Of a DNA stretch of 64,000 bases, positions 24,601 through 39,600 are shown piece by piece. The stretch spans positions 10,738,243 to 10,802,242 of the forward strand of contig CAKAKS010000066.1 of assembly GCA_916700875.1 (NCBI GenBank). Reading direction: 5' to 3'. The notes below the pieces were generated by a model. It worked only from the letters and a program-made list of their open reading frames with translations. It made no database searches and had not been told where the DNA came from. The position numbers were made by a program, and so were the translations under genes. This DNA comes from Sebastes aleutianus (lineage: Eukaryota > Chordata > Actinopteri > Perciformes > Sebastidae). Within the stretch, counting starts at the first letter, position 1. Every line of letters begins with the position of its first letter.

Positions 24601-27600
24601 TGCAGCTGATTAGAAGACATTATTGTTAATGTTTCGTAATACAAATGCTTGTAAAAACACTTTGATTTCAGTTGGGCATTTGAATTGATGAAGATGCAGC
24701 ATTACTGTATTAGCCCTTGCTAATGTGTATGTGTATGCCTACATCCGTCTAATCTCTTACCTCTCCAGAGGGCAGGGAGGAGAAGCAGCTGGTGTTGAAG
24801 AGCTCGACCAGGGTGCATGCTGGGACTTGGGTGCCCACCCAGAGCAGCAAGGTGAAGGGTGCGTGAACCAAATACAGACACCTTTGCTCCAGGCTCGCAG
24901 CACAGCAGCGCAGTGCCTCCTCTGGGTTTGGAGGGCTGGAGCTGTCAACTGACTGCAACTGCAGGTGACAAATGAGTGAAAATGAACAGATGTGTGTCAA
25001 AGCTACAAAGGCTAAAACAAAGGTAATGTCACGATCATCTACTGGTGGTGTTAATATCTTCAGAGACAAATGACTCTGAGCGGCCTGCCTGTTACTGAAA
25101 TTTGTATTTTTTTTTTCAGCCACATGTTCACTGCATGAAATGCCACAGGATTTATATTAACCCCATTCCATCCTCTTTTTTTTAGAGGAGTAGGGTTCGG
25201 GGACAGGGGATGTTCAGGGGGCGATACAAAGTCAACAGTAGATACCACAGAGAAGTGGTGTACATCATCTGAAAGCTGGGAACCTGAAGATTAATTTGAG
25301 ATGCAGCTCAGCACTGTGTCAAGTTGTTCTAGTCATAAATAAGATATACAAAATAATGAATTAATTAAATTGTGTGGTTCGGGGCTCAGAAGGGCTTTAG
25401 GGACTAACATCATCACACATGAATACAATTGGACTCATTGGACCCACAAGAGTCTCAGCTTGACAGTGATACCTACTTTATGTAATTCAAGACTGTTTAG
25501 AAATATTCAAATACACCATTTTAGAATAGGCGAAAATAACACATTTATACTACATAAAAAAACTGCATGGTTTTTGCCCCAAACTGCATGTGATTATCAT
25601 AAAGTGGGCATGTCTGTAAAGGGGAGACTCGTGGGTACCCATAGAACCCATTTTCATTCACATATCTTGAGGTCAGAGGTCAAGGGACCACTTTGAAAAT
25701 TGCCATGCCAGTTTTTCCTCGCCAAAAATTTTGCGTAATTTCGTAACGTTATTTAGCCTTCTTCATGACAATCTTGCATAACATTTTTATAGTGTTTATA
25801 GTTTCATATGATAAAGACAGAATAGCGAATAGGAGTTTTAAGGAGTTAATTTATAGCTAAAAAATACATTTTTCAGATGTAACTAATGATGGTTTACAAC
25901 AATTTAAAAACAATAGCGACAATAGCACACCCTGCTAAACTTCTGATTAAGTACCATTTAACTTATAACCACAAAGAATTGTTGTCACTACTGTAAAGTT
26001 ATTTGATATTATGTGACAGTAGCTGATATTCAGCTAAAACTAGTGTTATTTATTCTGTCCGTGCAGAATGTCAGCCTGATACACTGTGATACTGACCAGA
26101 GGCAGCAGCAGAGGGTAGAAGTGTGTGGAGGTGCTGCAGGTGTCCATGCTGAGCACCTGGCAGCGCTGCTGCAGCCGCTGGTGGACGGAGCTCCTCAGGC
26201 CCGGCAGCAGCACCTCGCTCTTCCTCAGACTATTGATGTAAACAGGAAGAGCTCGCAGGTACTGAGGGAGGACCAGCTACAGGACACACAAACACACACA
26301 GAGAGCACAGTACATACAGTCAAAAATATCTAAATTAACTTACCGTAGTTAGTTTGTATACTATTAATATAAAAGATACAGAGGGCTATAACAAGAGAAA
26401 GATGAAGCCTAACGTTGTGTCGAGACAACAAGCGTGTCAGACGTATTTTTCACTAGCACGTCTCACGTACGCTCTCATTTTAATCTATGCAGCGGCCTGC
26501 ACCGGCTCCGTGCAGGCTAGCGTCTCAGCTGCGTCTAACAGGCGTAACCGTAACCTGAAGCATGTATTTACGCTTCAAGTCTTTTTTTTGGACAATAAGT
26601 GCGTGAACACAAGGTTGATTGGTCATATTTTAGGGTTTTATAATTAGTTTAGCATTTTAATTATTACACTTTTATCGCATTATCTTTATTTTCTTATTAT
26701 CTGACCTTTTCTTAGATTTTATTGTTTCTGATGGCATGTTTTCTCCTGTGTTGCTGATTATTAATTGATTCGGTATTGTGCAATCCATATCTTAAAGATA
26801 ATACTTAAGGCTGTCAAAGGTAACGTGATAATAACGCGTTAACGCAAATTTGTTTTAAAGTCACTAATTTCTTTAACGCATTAACACAACTTGCAGTTTT
26901 TAGGTTGTAGTGGGTTTTAAAGCTAGAGTGAAGATACTGGCATCATAAGAAACTAGAAAACCTAAAGAATCCATTGGTACAGACCATGTCATACTAAGTC
27001 ACGCTCCAAACTTCACTGCAAATGAATAAATAAATAAATAAATAAAGGATTAACATAATGACTCAAATTAGTAATTCAGATTTTTCTCTACAATAACTGA
27101 AACATTTACACTTTTTAGACATTTACAACAGTGCACCCTTGTGTTTTTTAAGAGTTAAAAGAAAACGTTATACTTCTGGAAGAATTAAAACTATGAAGTG
27201 TATTCTATGTTTCCGGACCTCACCTGTCCAGAAGAAACTGAAGCAGAGCAGCAGTGTTTACGGTAGGACGCCAACGCTTCGGTTACCTCCGTCTGCAGTT
27301 CCTCCCTCAGCTCCTGTAGAGGGCGCTCCAACACTGCACAGTAAACTGCACAGGAGCACCAAAACACAAATTAATACTGTCTTATGTGACACTTTAAGAA
27401 TTACTGTAACCAAATTACTTCTAAATTATATACATACATACATACAATGCATTCTACATTATCTTTACAGTTCAGATTTAGAGGGGAATCTACTGGATTG
27501 TTTCATAACCCAAAACAGAAAGTGGCTTTAGATGAAAAACTTCTTATGTTTATGGGAAATGCTGTGGTCTTCATTAACAACAATATCAGGTATGAGGGAA

Positions 27601-30600
27601 TCTATAAATCATATTGATCATGGTGTCATTGGTTTACGGATTGCATAATAAAAGGCATCAATATTAATTTGACAATGACAAATGTTGATGTCGAATAGGG
27701 CTGGATGTATTGATGGCCATTTTCAAAAGGGGTCCCTTGATCTCTGACCTCAAGATAAGTGAATGAAAATGGGTTCTATGGGTACCCACGAGTCTCCCCT
27801 TTACAGACATGCCCACTTTATGGTAATCACATGCAGTTTAGGGCAAGTCATAGTCAAGTCAGCACACTGACACACTGACAGCTGTTGTTGCCTGTTGGGC
27901 TTGAGTTTGCCATGTTATGATTTCAGCATATTTTTTATGCTAAATGCAGTACCTGTGAGGGTTTTTGGACAATATTTGTCATTGTTTTGTATTGTTAGTT
28001 GATTTCCAATAATAAATATATACATACATTTGCATAAAGCAGCATATTTGCCCACTCCGATGTTGATAATAGTATTAAATACTTGAGACAAATCTCCCTT
28101 TAAGGTACATTTTGAACAGATAAAAAAAATGTGTGATTAATTTGCGATTAACTATGGACAATCATGCGATTAATCTCGATTAAATATTTTAATCTATTGA
28201 CAATCCTAGGAAAAACGAGAAAGGATCTCTATAGAGCCAGTGTTTGGTTTGTCCACATGGTAGACTCTGTGAAGAGGACCCGCTCCCTATGCAGATATGA
28301 AGGGCTCATTCTAAGGTAACGAAAACACAACTATTCTTAGTTTCAGGTGATTATACACTAAAGAAAACATAGTAATGAATATTATATTCCATTTCTGCCA
28401 ATAGATCCTCCGAAATGTTAAACACTGTTCCATTAATAAACTACACTAATAATACACCAGTCTCTGATAATATTACAGAGAGTACAGTGGAGATTATTAT
28501 ACTGTCCTATCTACTGTATATTCTCATGGAGTTGATTCATTTCCAAGCATTCATTCAAATTTTATAAAAAAAAACGAGAGTCACTGTAGGTGACGAGAGA
28601 TCCTTACTTTTTTTGCAGTAGAAGGTGAGTAGTGTTTGGGCCTGATACTGCCGGAAGGCGTCCTGTAGGTGACGAGAGCATCGTAGGGTCAGAGTGTGAA
28701 CCCTGGTCCTCCTGTCTCCTGTCTGGGTGCTGTAAGATAATACAGCCTGACAAACAGGAGGGGAGAGAGGAGGATTATGGTTAAAAAAAAGAGCAAGTTT
28801 AAGGGACTGGGTTATTATTTATTATTATTAAGTGCATCATAGAGTATCAACAGAATGCAGTCTGCACTGAGTTACTGTTTTACTGATAAAAGTAAAACGT
28901 CTGTGGCACAGTTGTCATCTTATTTATAAAATTATATATAAAAATGTATCAAAAATGGTGTAGCAACGTAATTAAATCTCAACTAACAGAAGGATTTCCA
29001 CTTACGAGGTTGTGAATACGACATGAGGGGGGCGTTCATATGGACTCTTCTCGTAAACATGGTAAACACGACCCCATTTGAAGGCACCAATAAACCCACC
29101 TGTATGGCTACACCTCTCGTCTCATCCAGAGCTCTGGTGTGTGCGAGCTCCACAGCCAGTGTCGTCCTCCAATCAAGAGTAGCCATGGTGACATGGCTGG
29201 GGCTAGGCCCGGGGAGGAAAAGTCCATAACAGCCGGACACACGCATATCTGGTGGGGACAGGTACAAATCACAGACAGGTATATAAAAAGGGAACATAGT
29301 CACTGCGACGTCACCCATTGGTTTGTGGACTGCCATTGTGAAGATTTAAATCGCTATAATTGCATGATTGTCCGTAGTTAATCGTGATTAATCGCAAATT
29401 AATCGCAAATTAATCACAAGTTAATCAGTTTGTATCTGTAGCTTAAAGGGAGATTTGTCAAGTATTTAATACTCTTATCAACATGGGAGTGGGCAAATAT
29501 GCTGCTTTATACAAATGTATGTATATATTTATTATTGGAAATCAGTTAACAACACAAAACGATAACAAATATTGTCCAGAAACCCTCACAGGTACTGCAT
29601 TTATCATAAAAAATATGCTCAAATCATAACATGGCAAACTGCAGCCCAACAGGCAACAACAGCTGTCAGTGTGTCAGTGTGCTGACTTGACTATGACTTG
29701 CCCAAAACTGCATGTGATTATCATAAAGTGGGCATGTCTGTAAAGGGGAGACTCGTGGGTACCCATAGAACCCATTTTCATTCACATATCTTGAGGTCAG
29801 AGGTCAAGGGACCCCTTTGAAAATGGCCATGCCAGTTTTTCCTCGCCAAAATTCAGCGCAAGTTTGGAGCGTTATTAACTTCCTTCACAACAAACTAGTA
29901 TGACATGGTTGGTACACATTTCTGCCTGCGTAATCAAAAAAAATTAAAATATCTCACCTTTGCTGACAAAAATCCTGAGTTCAGCCTTGTAGCCTGTGTC
30001 CGTCTCTACAATGCTCTTTAGATCAGCGCTGAAACGCTCTCTGTCCAATTCTCCCTATAGTGGGAATTAGAAAAAAAACAGTCTACAATGGAACCTCCAA
30101 CTCATCTGTATGCTTACAATATTCCAAACAGTCATCATTTCACCAAAATACAGCTAAAAACACGAAATACTTGGGGGATATGGCCAAAATCTTCTTTCAT
30201 GATATAGGTAAATTCATATCTTGATAACGATATATATCATGATAAAGCATGTTTTCTGGTAAATCAAGAATAAATAGGCTATAACCACATGGTAACGCCT
30301 ATTTTTGTATTCTCCTGTGTGAATTAAATACTTGAGAAAAGAAAAGTACTAAGTATTTTCTCATTTAATTAAGAACTTTAGGGCAACATGAACATAAACA
30401 GTTTCAAGTAAAATTATAGAGAAAAAGTAAATAAATATTTCCATATAAACACCGTTTGTTAAACACATTGAACTGAGTGGTAATGTAAAGTGTGTCAAAT
30501 GATATATCAAAATATTTCATATCAGATTTTCTGAGAAATTTGAGTTAGTATGTGTGCTTGTTATTATCAATTTCGAGGGCGTAATTGTGTATCGTGATAT

Positions 30601-33600
30601 CTCGATATATGATTTCATCACGATACGATTTAAATGAAAGACGTTAATTTATCATATTGCATTATCGCCCAGCCACACTTCCGAGTAGCTCTACCGGCTG
30701 CTTCAAAGTGCTGACAGCTAAATATTTTGCCAAATTTTTGATGTGTAAATGGTATTTTTATTTAGTGCTAAGATAAGCTAACTGGCAACAGCCTTAAATT
30801 TAGCAGACAAAAACTAAAGTGGTAGCAATCTTCTCATCCAACTCTTGGCAAAAATGTGAAAAAGTATATTTCCCAAAATGTTGAACTATTCCTTTTAACA
30901 AAAGACCACGACAGATTTCTTCTTTATGTAGTTAATTTTTGTGCCATTTCGAGTGCTACAACGGGAGGAGCTGTTGATATACCTGGAGGTGGTTGTAGGT
31001 GTGCAGAGCTCCACCGGTTAGATATGGAATGTGCCCCGGCCAAGCCCCCCCCACGTCTTGCTGGGAGAGGACGAACAGGTGAACGCCGCAGCCCTGACTG
31101 ACGCACTCCTTGGTCAATAAGATGGCTAGCTCTGATGGCTGAAAGATGGACTGGGGAAAAAAAAAAAAAAAAGAGGAGGGAATTAATGCAAACGTGCAAT
31201 CGTGAAACTGACCTCATACTTGTACACAATGATGCTGTTGCTTTATCCTCCCACCTGTAGGCCTACAGGAAGCCAACTGTGTGTGTTATATACCTTTGGT
31301 GTGTTGGAGCCAAAGAACCCTGAGGATGAGTTTGTGTGTCCCATCTCTATCAGAGGGGCAGTATGGAAGATCAGCAGCTTGCCAGGACAACTCAGAGCCT
31401 GGAAACAAACAAAATAAAGTCCTTAAATCATAGGGGTGGGGAAAAAAATCGATTAACCTATGTATCACACAATTTTTTTATTTATTAATGCCAGGTAGAA
31501 GGAAGTTACCGCTTTTATTGTTGTAGTCTGAGTAACCTGACGTCATATCCGTTCCGTATCCGTCAACCAAAACTAAACCGCAGTCAGCCACAGCGAGCCG
31601 AAATGAGAAAGTAGAAAACGGCGGATGTTCCACGTGGATACGACCTGCACCCTCACATTTTAAATCCAAAGTGGTAAACACTACACATACAGTAAAGTAT
31701 GTAAACACTTTGGGTTTCACACATTGCCAGGAAAAGCAGAGCTAGACATCACGGCTAAAGCTGCATGCTAACTCTGCTATGGACAGGAAACATTGTCGTA
31801 TTGCGGTAACGTACGGTCAAGCCAGCATCACTTACATCTCCGTGGTCAAATCGGCCGATGCTATAACTGTAGAGCACACATACACTGACACTTATGTTAA
31901 ATACATTCAAACAGCCCCGATGGAGCTGACCATGGATGTATAACGAGAACGGAGCTAACGGTAAGAGCTAGTGACGGAGCTCGTGGAAGTAAACACGTGT
32001 GAATACGTCTGGTTTTCTAAACAAGGTGTTAACACAAGGAACTGTATATACAAAATACATATATGGAAAGAAGATTGATTGGATTATATTCATCAGAAGT
32101 ATAAAACATTACATGTCCATTGTAAATCAAAAAGATAATATCACTAATTTGTGAGGGAAATGTCTTTATTCTTTGATTTTTGGGTTGCTGGTTGCTGACA
32201 ATGACTGATCTATTTGACTTCAGGACATCTCTGACTATATACATGCTGAAAACCAACATTTTTACTGTATCATTTAGATATTTTCCAAAGTAAAAGTCCC
32301 TAGAAGTGTATGATTTAACTTTTTCCCATGGTCTAGTGTTAAAAAGTTAACAAAAATCGCAATACTTGTAGAATCGCAATACATATCGAATCGGCACCGA
32401 AGTATTGTGATAGTATCGAATCAGGAGATAGATGTATCCGCCCAGCCCTATTAAATCATATCATGTCAAAGACAATACTGAAGAGAGGATGTCTTAACGT
32501 CTCTGCCACTAATCAATGACAGCTTGCAACACAATCAGGATTATCATCCCTCCTTGTGCAGTCACAATAAATACAGGAGAAGCTTCTTATACACTTTGAA
32601 GAAAGCCCATCAAAGTGTGAGCAGTGATTACTGACCTGCAGTACGGCTAGCCCTGCTTTGACAGGCAGCTCCATGGGAACTCCACTCGAGTCATCACACT
32701 CTGGACTGAACTGAGGAATAAGCTGTAACACACTACACACACAGACAACAGGCAGATAATGGTCACTTTATGCCAAAGAATACCAAAGTGATTAAATTAT
32801 TTTCAACAAAGTAGTAAGAAAAAAGTCACTTCTATTTGCAGGGAAGTATTTGGTACTTTTCCAAAATTTTCTGGAAGTGATCATACTAAATACCTTTTTT
32901 TATACGTGGGCAAAAAACTGTCAACTGACAGGACAAAGAAGATATCGCTGCCATTTAGGCTGCATTCACACCAGATCTAGTGGTGCAGCGAAAACCCATG
33001 TCTTCCCATTTATTTTGAAAGGGAGTAGGGTGTTTGGACTGCGGGCCAATAAATAACGCAGCGACCTGCGGCGGAAAAGTAGAAACGGGATGAAGGCTCA
33101 AACGCAACCCGACGTCATGCTGCGGTGGCCAATCACGTAACCGGTGATCCAAACTCATGTTTACAATGTTTACTGAGGTAAAAAATCCTGTGAGAAGTCG
33201 GGTCATTTTCTCATAGACTTCTATACAATCGGACTTCTTTTTGCAACCAGAGGAGTCGCCCCCTGGTGGCTGTTGGAAAGAATGCAAGTTTAAGGCACTT
33301 CTGCATTGGCCTCACTTTTCAGACCGGGGAGTTGCCTACTGCGAGCAAGGTAAGAAGGACGTCACTAGCTTCAGAGCATATTAAATCGACAACGCCTGCT
33401 TTTAACAGTTCACAAGATTTTGGGGTTTCAAATTGTATGAGATGTCATCATCTACTAAACCTCTGCCCATAGTTTGCTGATCGGTCCGCTTTCAGCTGCT
33501 GAACTCAATAGTTTCTAAGTAGAAGCTTTCCAAATTAAAATCTAAAAAAAACAACTCTCAGATTTAGGCTGGCTTTGTAAAGCTAGAACATACATGACCA

Positions 33601-36600
33601 TAAAATCAAAATATTACTTAGAAGAGTGATGTATGAAACTATGAGCAGAATCATGTGCACAGCGTACTGTAGTAGACTCTACAAAATACATCTGACAAAA
33701 CGATCGGTCTGTTACCTGTCGATACCGTCTATACAGTCTTTCAGGGACACCAGAAGCCCCTCCCTCACAGGAAGCTGCAGGTCTTCTGTGTCCGTGATGA
33801 CCAGCATGTGTGGGCGGGACAGGGTGGGGCTGAGGTCGTACAGGTGGATCCTACTGTCATACGTCATCAAACCAACGCGGATGTCCGACAAGGCATCCCC
33901 ATCCTCCCTACACAAACCAGATGAAACTTAAGATGGCTGGCTGGAAACCAGACCATGGACCGTTGTCTCTATTTCCACAGTATTTCCAAACCTGCACAGG
34001 GATTCTACTGAGCAGGCTGTGAAAAAGTGTGTGTGTGCATTTAAGGTTAGTCGGGAGCGTATTATACCTCTTCAGAGAGGTGAGCAGAGCGAGGATTTGT
34101 TGTGTTGCAAACTCCAAATGTCCTCCTCTCACCGCTGACGCAGACACATCTATGGCTAGAAGCAGTGCAGCAGGTTCACCCTGAAATTAAGTACAACTGT
34201 TTACACACACAAGGCAACTTTTCCCTTAAATTTCGAACGTTTAACTAATTACCGTTTATAACTAATTCTAAAAAATACAACAGTGAAGTAATGTTATATT
34301 GTTGAGTGAATCATTCTGGGAGCTGAGATTTCACTCTTTACACTGTCATCCCCCAGTTAGTTACAGTATACACACTTGTCCTTCTCTACATCAAATTATG
34401 GCTGCAACTGTAATCTGACGATTATTTTTTTCAATTAAAGAGAATTTTGTTCTACAAAATGCCCGAAAAGAGCAAAAATGGCATTCACAAGTTCCCAGAG
34501 CTCTAGGTGACATTTTCAAATTGCTTGTTTTGTTTGACCAAAACTATTAAATTTACAATGATATAAAACACAGAAAAGCAACACATCCTCATATTTGAGA
34601 AGCTAAAATCGAGTGGGCCCGGCCACTATTCTGACTTTCAGAGGTTGCACCTATAATTAGAAACTAGAAAACCTAAGGAATCCACTGGTAACTAATGATA
34701 ACTAATATGCAAACAAAACTAACAGTTGTAGAAGGTGAAACTAACCTTCTGAGAATTGAGTATCTCGTATGACCCCATACTGAGTTCAGGCCTCTTGTCT
34801 GTATCCACCCGACCCCCCTCCGCTCCTTTGGTGGGCTGGTAGTGTTGCCACGGCACTGAGACACAAGAGAGGAGAGAAAAACTGTTGCTGCAGGAAAAGG
34901 AAGCAGCAAACTCAGGAAACTGCATTCAGGTTAGGTGCAGCAGTTCAACACATTGAAATGACTTCCAAATGTTTGATTTCCGATCACCAACAGCATGGAG
35001 TAGAACGGACTATTTCTGACCAGAAAATCATATTTTCATATCTGTACTGAGAACATGGCTATATAAAGCCAAGTTTCCACCAAAAGGACCCAGAACTTTT
35101 AGTCCCTGGAACTACTTTTCAAGGAACTAAAAGGTTCCTTCAGCCCACTCTGCAGCCTGCAGTTCAGTGTGTCCGACTGTTTACTCTAAAAAACACACGA
35201 TTTATTTGTGCTTTAGAACGTTAACGCTGTGAATCATTCAGAAAATAACTTTTCTTTCTCTCATTCACAACAGCGCCGCGCTGTCTCCCTCTTCTAATGT
35301 TACCGCTCGCCCCTCGCGATCTCTCTCTCTTTTTTCTCTGTCTTTTTTTAAAGGAGTCGGGAAGCCAACAGCATTTACTTTCAATGTTATCAAACAAAGA
35401 GAAATGTTCTCCCCCTCATCCTAAAATGGTCCTAAATCAATACTAGAGTACGTTCTTGTTTATGAATGAAGCGGTACAGTTGAAGCAGCAGTGCTGTGTG
35501 TGTTTCACAATCAGCGATGGTCAACCCTGCAAACTCCCCCCCGAAAGTTCCGGTACTTTTAGAAAGTACTACCCCACGACCAGGATATTTTTAAGGCCCT
35601 GTGAAATGTCCCCAGAACTTAATTTAGACCCTGGTCCCTGCAGTCGAAACCCAAAGAGTCCCTCAAAAGGTTCTTAGTTCCCGGGGGAAAGTTCCTGCGG
35701 TGGAAACGGGGCTTTACAGGTATAACACTGAACCTCAACTACACTTGAGGGGATGAGCATTACCTGTATGCATAGATGCTCAATGTTAAATCTTACCTTC
35801 ACTGAGTTTACCACAGAAGGGGCAGTAAAACCTCTGACCACAGTCCTGCCAGCCCATCGCCGGGGACATGGAGGCTCCGCAACCTCCACAACCCATAACA
35901 CACTCTGGCTCGTTGCACAAGGGCAGGGGCTTCTAGAGGCAACAAACACGCACACACACACACACACACACATATACATTCACATCAAATACAAACGTCT
36001 ATATCGCCATAGAAACCTTCACTCTACACGGGTTAATTGTAGCGTTACGAAATGGCTTCACTTCCATGCAAACACCTCCCTAGATATTTCCTGTTTCACA
36101 CACTACTACTTGTAAGTCCTTGTTTCGTTATTGCTGTTAGTTTTACTATTTCATTTTTAATAGATTATAGAATAAGCATAGTAGCTAACCACTGACCTCT
36201 CCAGCGTTTTGTTTTGTCAGAGGGGCGACCAGAGCTCCCAGCGGCAGACGGCTGAGCAGGGCAGTCTGACCTTCACAGGGCACGCAGTACGAGGCGGAGC
36301 GGATGGCGAAAGGACTCGCGTTACCTTACCAACAGATAACAAGGTCAGGAATGATGTGAAGGTTGGCTTAAAGTACGGTGAAACTCAATATGGTCATCAA
36401 AATATTATATTTGTAATTCGCAACTGAATCAGAATTGTTTTCCTTCTTGCACAAACCCCCCCATTGATCTGACTATAAAATACTTTAAATTAGGCCCAGA
36501 CACACCAAGCTCAAATCAGACGGCCGACTGTTGCATCGTCTAACGTTGCCTGTGTCTTGCCCAAAAAGTTGCATTTGAACACACTGCAAAGACTACAACC

Positions 36601-39600
36601 GACGGCCAGTTAGCACGTACGTTCTGCGCCTGCGTGAGAGGAAATAACTCTCCACACCAGCAGGCGGTGGTAGTCTGTATTTGTCATTCAAAAAGGTGCG
36701 GGACTAGGCCCTGACACACAAAGCTGACGGTCGGCCGTCGGACAGTTTGGGGCCGTCGGTGAGCGTCTGTCAGCCGAGTTTTTTCGGTGTGTCCCACACT
36801 GTCGGCTCTAGTCTGCCAGTGTCGGAGGCTTTTCGGTCAATTCAGCATGTTGAATCGGTGGTGGAGCCCGTCGGTGAGAGAAATCCCTCTGATTGGCTGT
36901 TCAGCTTAAACGAATCAGTGCACGAGAACAGAAGTGAGGAAAGCAGGCCAACGAATAAAGTCAAGAGGAAAAACACAGAAGGCTCTTCTCATTTTTCATC
37001 TTCATTTCATCTGATCATTCCAATTGGTATGTAAGTAATTAGTACCTCATGCAACCCCACTTCAAAAAATCCAAATCCAATCCCTTTAAGTATGCCATCT
37101 GGACCCACAGCACTGGATAAAATACATTTTTACGGAGCACATCTCTGTGACACAGATACAGACAGTGTTGTGTGCGTTTACCTCTGTCCTCTATGATACA
37201 GGAAGTAGTTGGCAGAGGAGGAAGACGGGAAAAAGGCTCTGAGGCGAAGACCTTGCCCTCCCACTCTGCCATGTCCTCTGCAATCACCTTCACCTGAGAC
37301 AGACAGAGAGAGACAGGGGTGTAACCATGACAATCAGCCAGAGTATGGTATCACTTCACTATGGTTAAATAGAGGCAGATATCTATATTCATACAATAGT
37401 TATAGCCTATGTCTAAACAAGTATGAAATTACTAATAGACCGCTTCGACGGAATTGCATTGCTAGGCAACAGCTTGGGTCCATGTTTACTTCCTGTCAGC
37501 TGATGTCATTCACATACACTGCAACAGGAAATAAACTGGGACACATTTGAAATGTTTATGTTTACAAAGTAATGGTTTATAAGCACAAAATCTGTCCTGT
37601 TAGTAGTTTTGTAGTACTTCTAGTTACAAATAATAGTGTTAGAAATCACTAATACAAGTCCAATGTTTTCTCAAACATGTACTGTTAAGGGCAACACACA
37701 TCATGACTTGTGAACTGATGTGATGCGGCAAGTTGCAGTATTTTTTCCCTCATGTTATATAGCCTCCAGAATAATATCAATGTTTTAAAAACGGCCGTTG
37801 TTCCTATTTAAAGGTGCACTATGTAGGATCTGGCAGCATAAGCGGTGAGGTTGTAGATGGCAACCAGATGAAACTTTTCCTGTGTGCCAAGCGTGTAGAA
37901 AAAACTATGGTGGCCGACGCAAAAATGTGGAAACGTGAATGACCCTCTCTAGAGCCAGTGTTCGGTTAGTTGGTCCTGGGCTACTGTAAAAACATGGCGG
38001 CCGTCTCCGTGAAGAGGACCTGCTCCGTATGTAGATATAAACAGCTCATTCTAAGGTAACGAAAACAACAATTCTTATTTTCAGGTGATTATACACTAAT
38101 GAAAACATACTTATAAATATTATATTACATTTCTACCAATGGATCCCCCTAAAAGCTACACACCATTCCTTTAAGGGTAAAAGCCTGGAAGAAGCTGAGC
38201 AGGAAATAGTCTTTCATTGTCAGAGGAGCTGCAGATGTCAGTCAAGAAAAGATGTGAAGAGAGAACTTACAACACTGGGAAGGAGCTCTGGGTCCAGGCC
38301 ATAACGAGACTCAGAGTTAGGAGACTGCTGGGAGAGAAGGTATTTATATTATTATATAAAATATTTTAATACACGGACACTATATTTTAGGGCTGCCTCC
38401 TCTTAGTCAATTAGTTGACTTATCTGTCGTTTTGGTCTTAGTTGACTTAGATTTCTGTAGTCATTTTTACGTTTTTTTCATGCTGAATGACTTATTTCCA
38501 AGAAACTTGGAACACAAGATTTAAAGTGGTGCTTTTGTGTGTCAGTTTTACAGATCTGTAAATTAGCTAATCGATTAGTCAACAAAAATCGTATGAGTGT
38601 TAGTCGCCTAAGAATTTCTTTGGTCGAGGAGGATAGCTCTACTATTTTTAAGACTTTGTTTTCCTAGACGGCACATTCAATATGATTGCAGCCTAGAAAG
38701 ACATCATTTGACGCCGTGGGATGAAAACCAAAACGCCCCTTACTGTATACTGTATGGTTTTGTTTTTTACAGAGATGAATATGCATTTTCAAACTCTTCA
38801 GCTCTGAGGCTAAATGGAAAGTATCTAAAATTGTAAATTGTTACCTAAATACAGTGTCAAGCACTAAATTAACAAGAATACATAACTGAACAACATGCAC
38901 CTGTAATTGCAAGGTACATGGTCAGCAGTTGCTTTAACAGCTTTAAAGGTAAATAAGGGTAACAATTAACTGTTTCATTGATTGACAGAAAAACAACAAT
39001 CATTCTCTGGATCTAACTTCTTCAATGTGGGGATTTGCTGCCTTTTTCTGGTGTTTTATTTCAGTGTAAACAGAATATCTTCAGGTTTTGGACTGCTGGT
39101 TGAAAAAACACCACATTATCCACGTCAGCTTGGAACCTGGGAAACGATGATGAGCATCTATTTTGTGACATTTTATAGGCCAAACGATTCATTAAGAAAA
39201 AGAATCTGCAGATTTATCAATTAAGGAAATAATCTTAGCAATTAATAATAATTGTATTGTTTTAATGCTGTTACTGTATTTTTCCCACCTGTGGCGTGAT
39301 GTTCCTGTCCTGTGCAGCTGCATTGGGAACAAACTCGTTCATGGTTCCTGAGGAGAAAACAGAGGAATTACACAATAGAGGAAAGATCCTCCAGACTAGA
39401 GTATTATATTCTTAACTAAATGGGCTGTTTTTGTTCAGACTACAACACTTGTTTGAATGAATAAAAGGTGTACTTTGATCAGTATGGTGATGGTATACAC
39501 CCTGGATGATGGGGCTAGCCTGTTTTGCTCTACTTGACTGCTTATGGATGATTAAGCAATATGTTTTTTTTCCTATAGTGCCACTGGTCTGCAGCTGAAG

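Noticed and set aside
27139..27531. 130-codon plus-strand frame
   Set aside because: Antisense to SEC24-like exon 16, which is supported by family similarity and in-frame splice sites.
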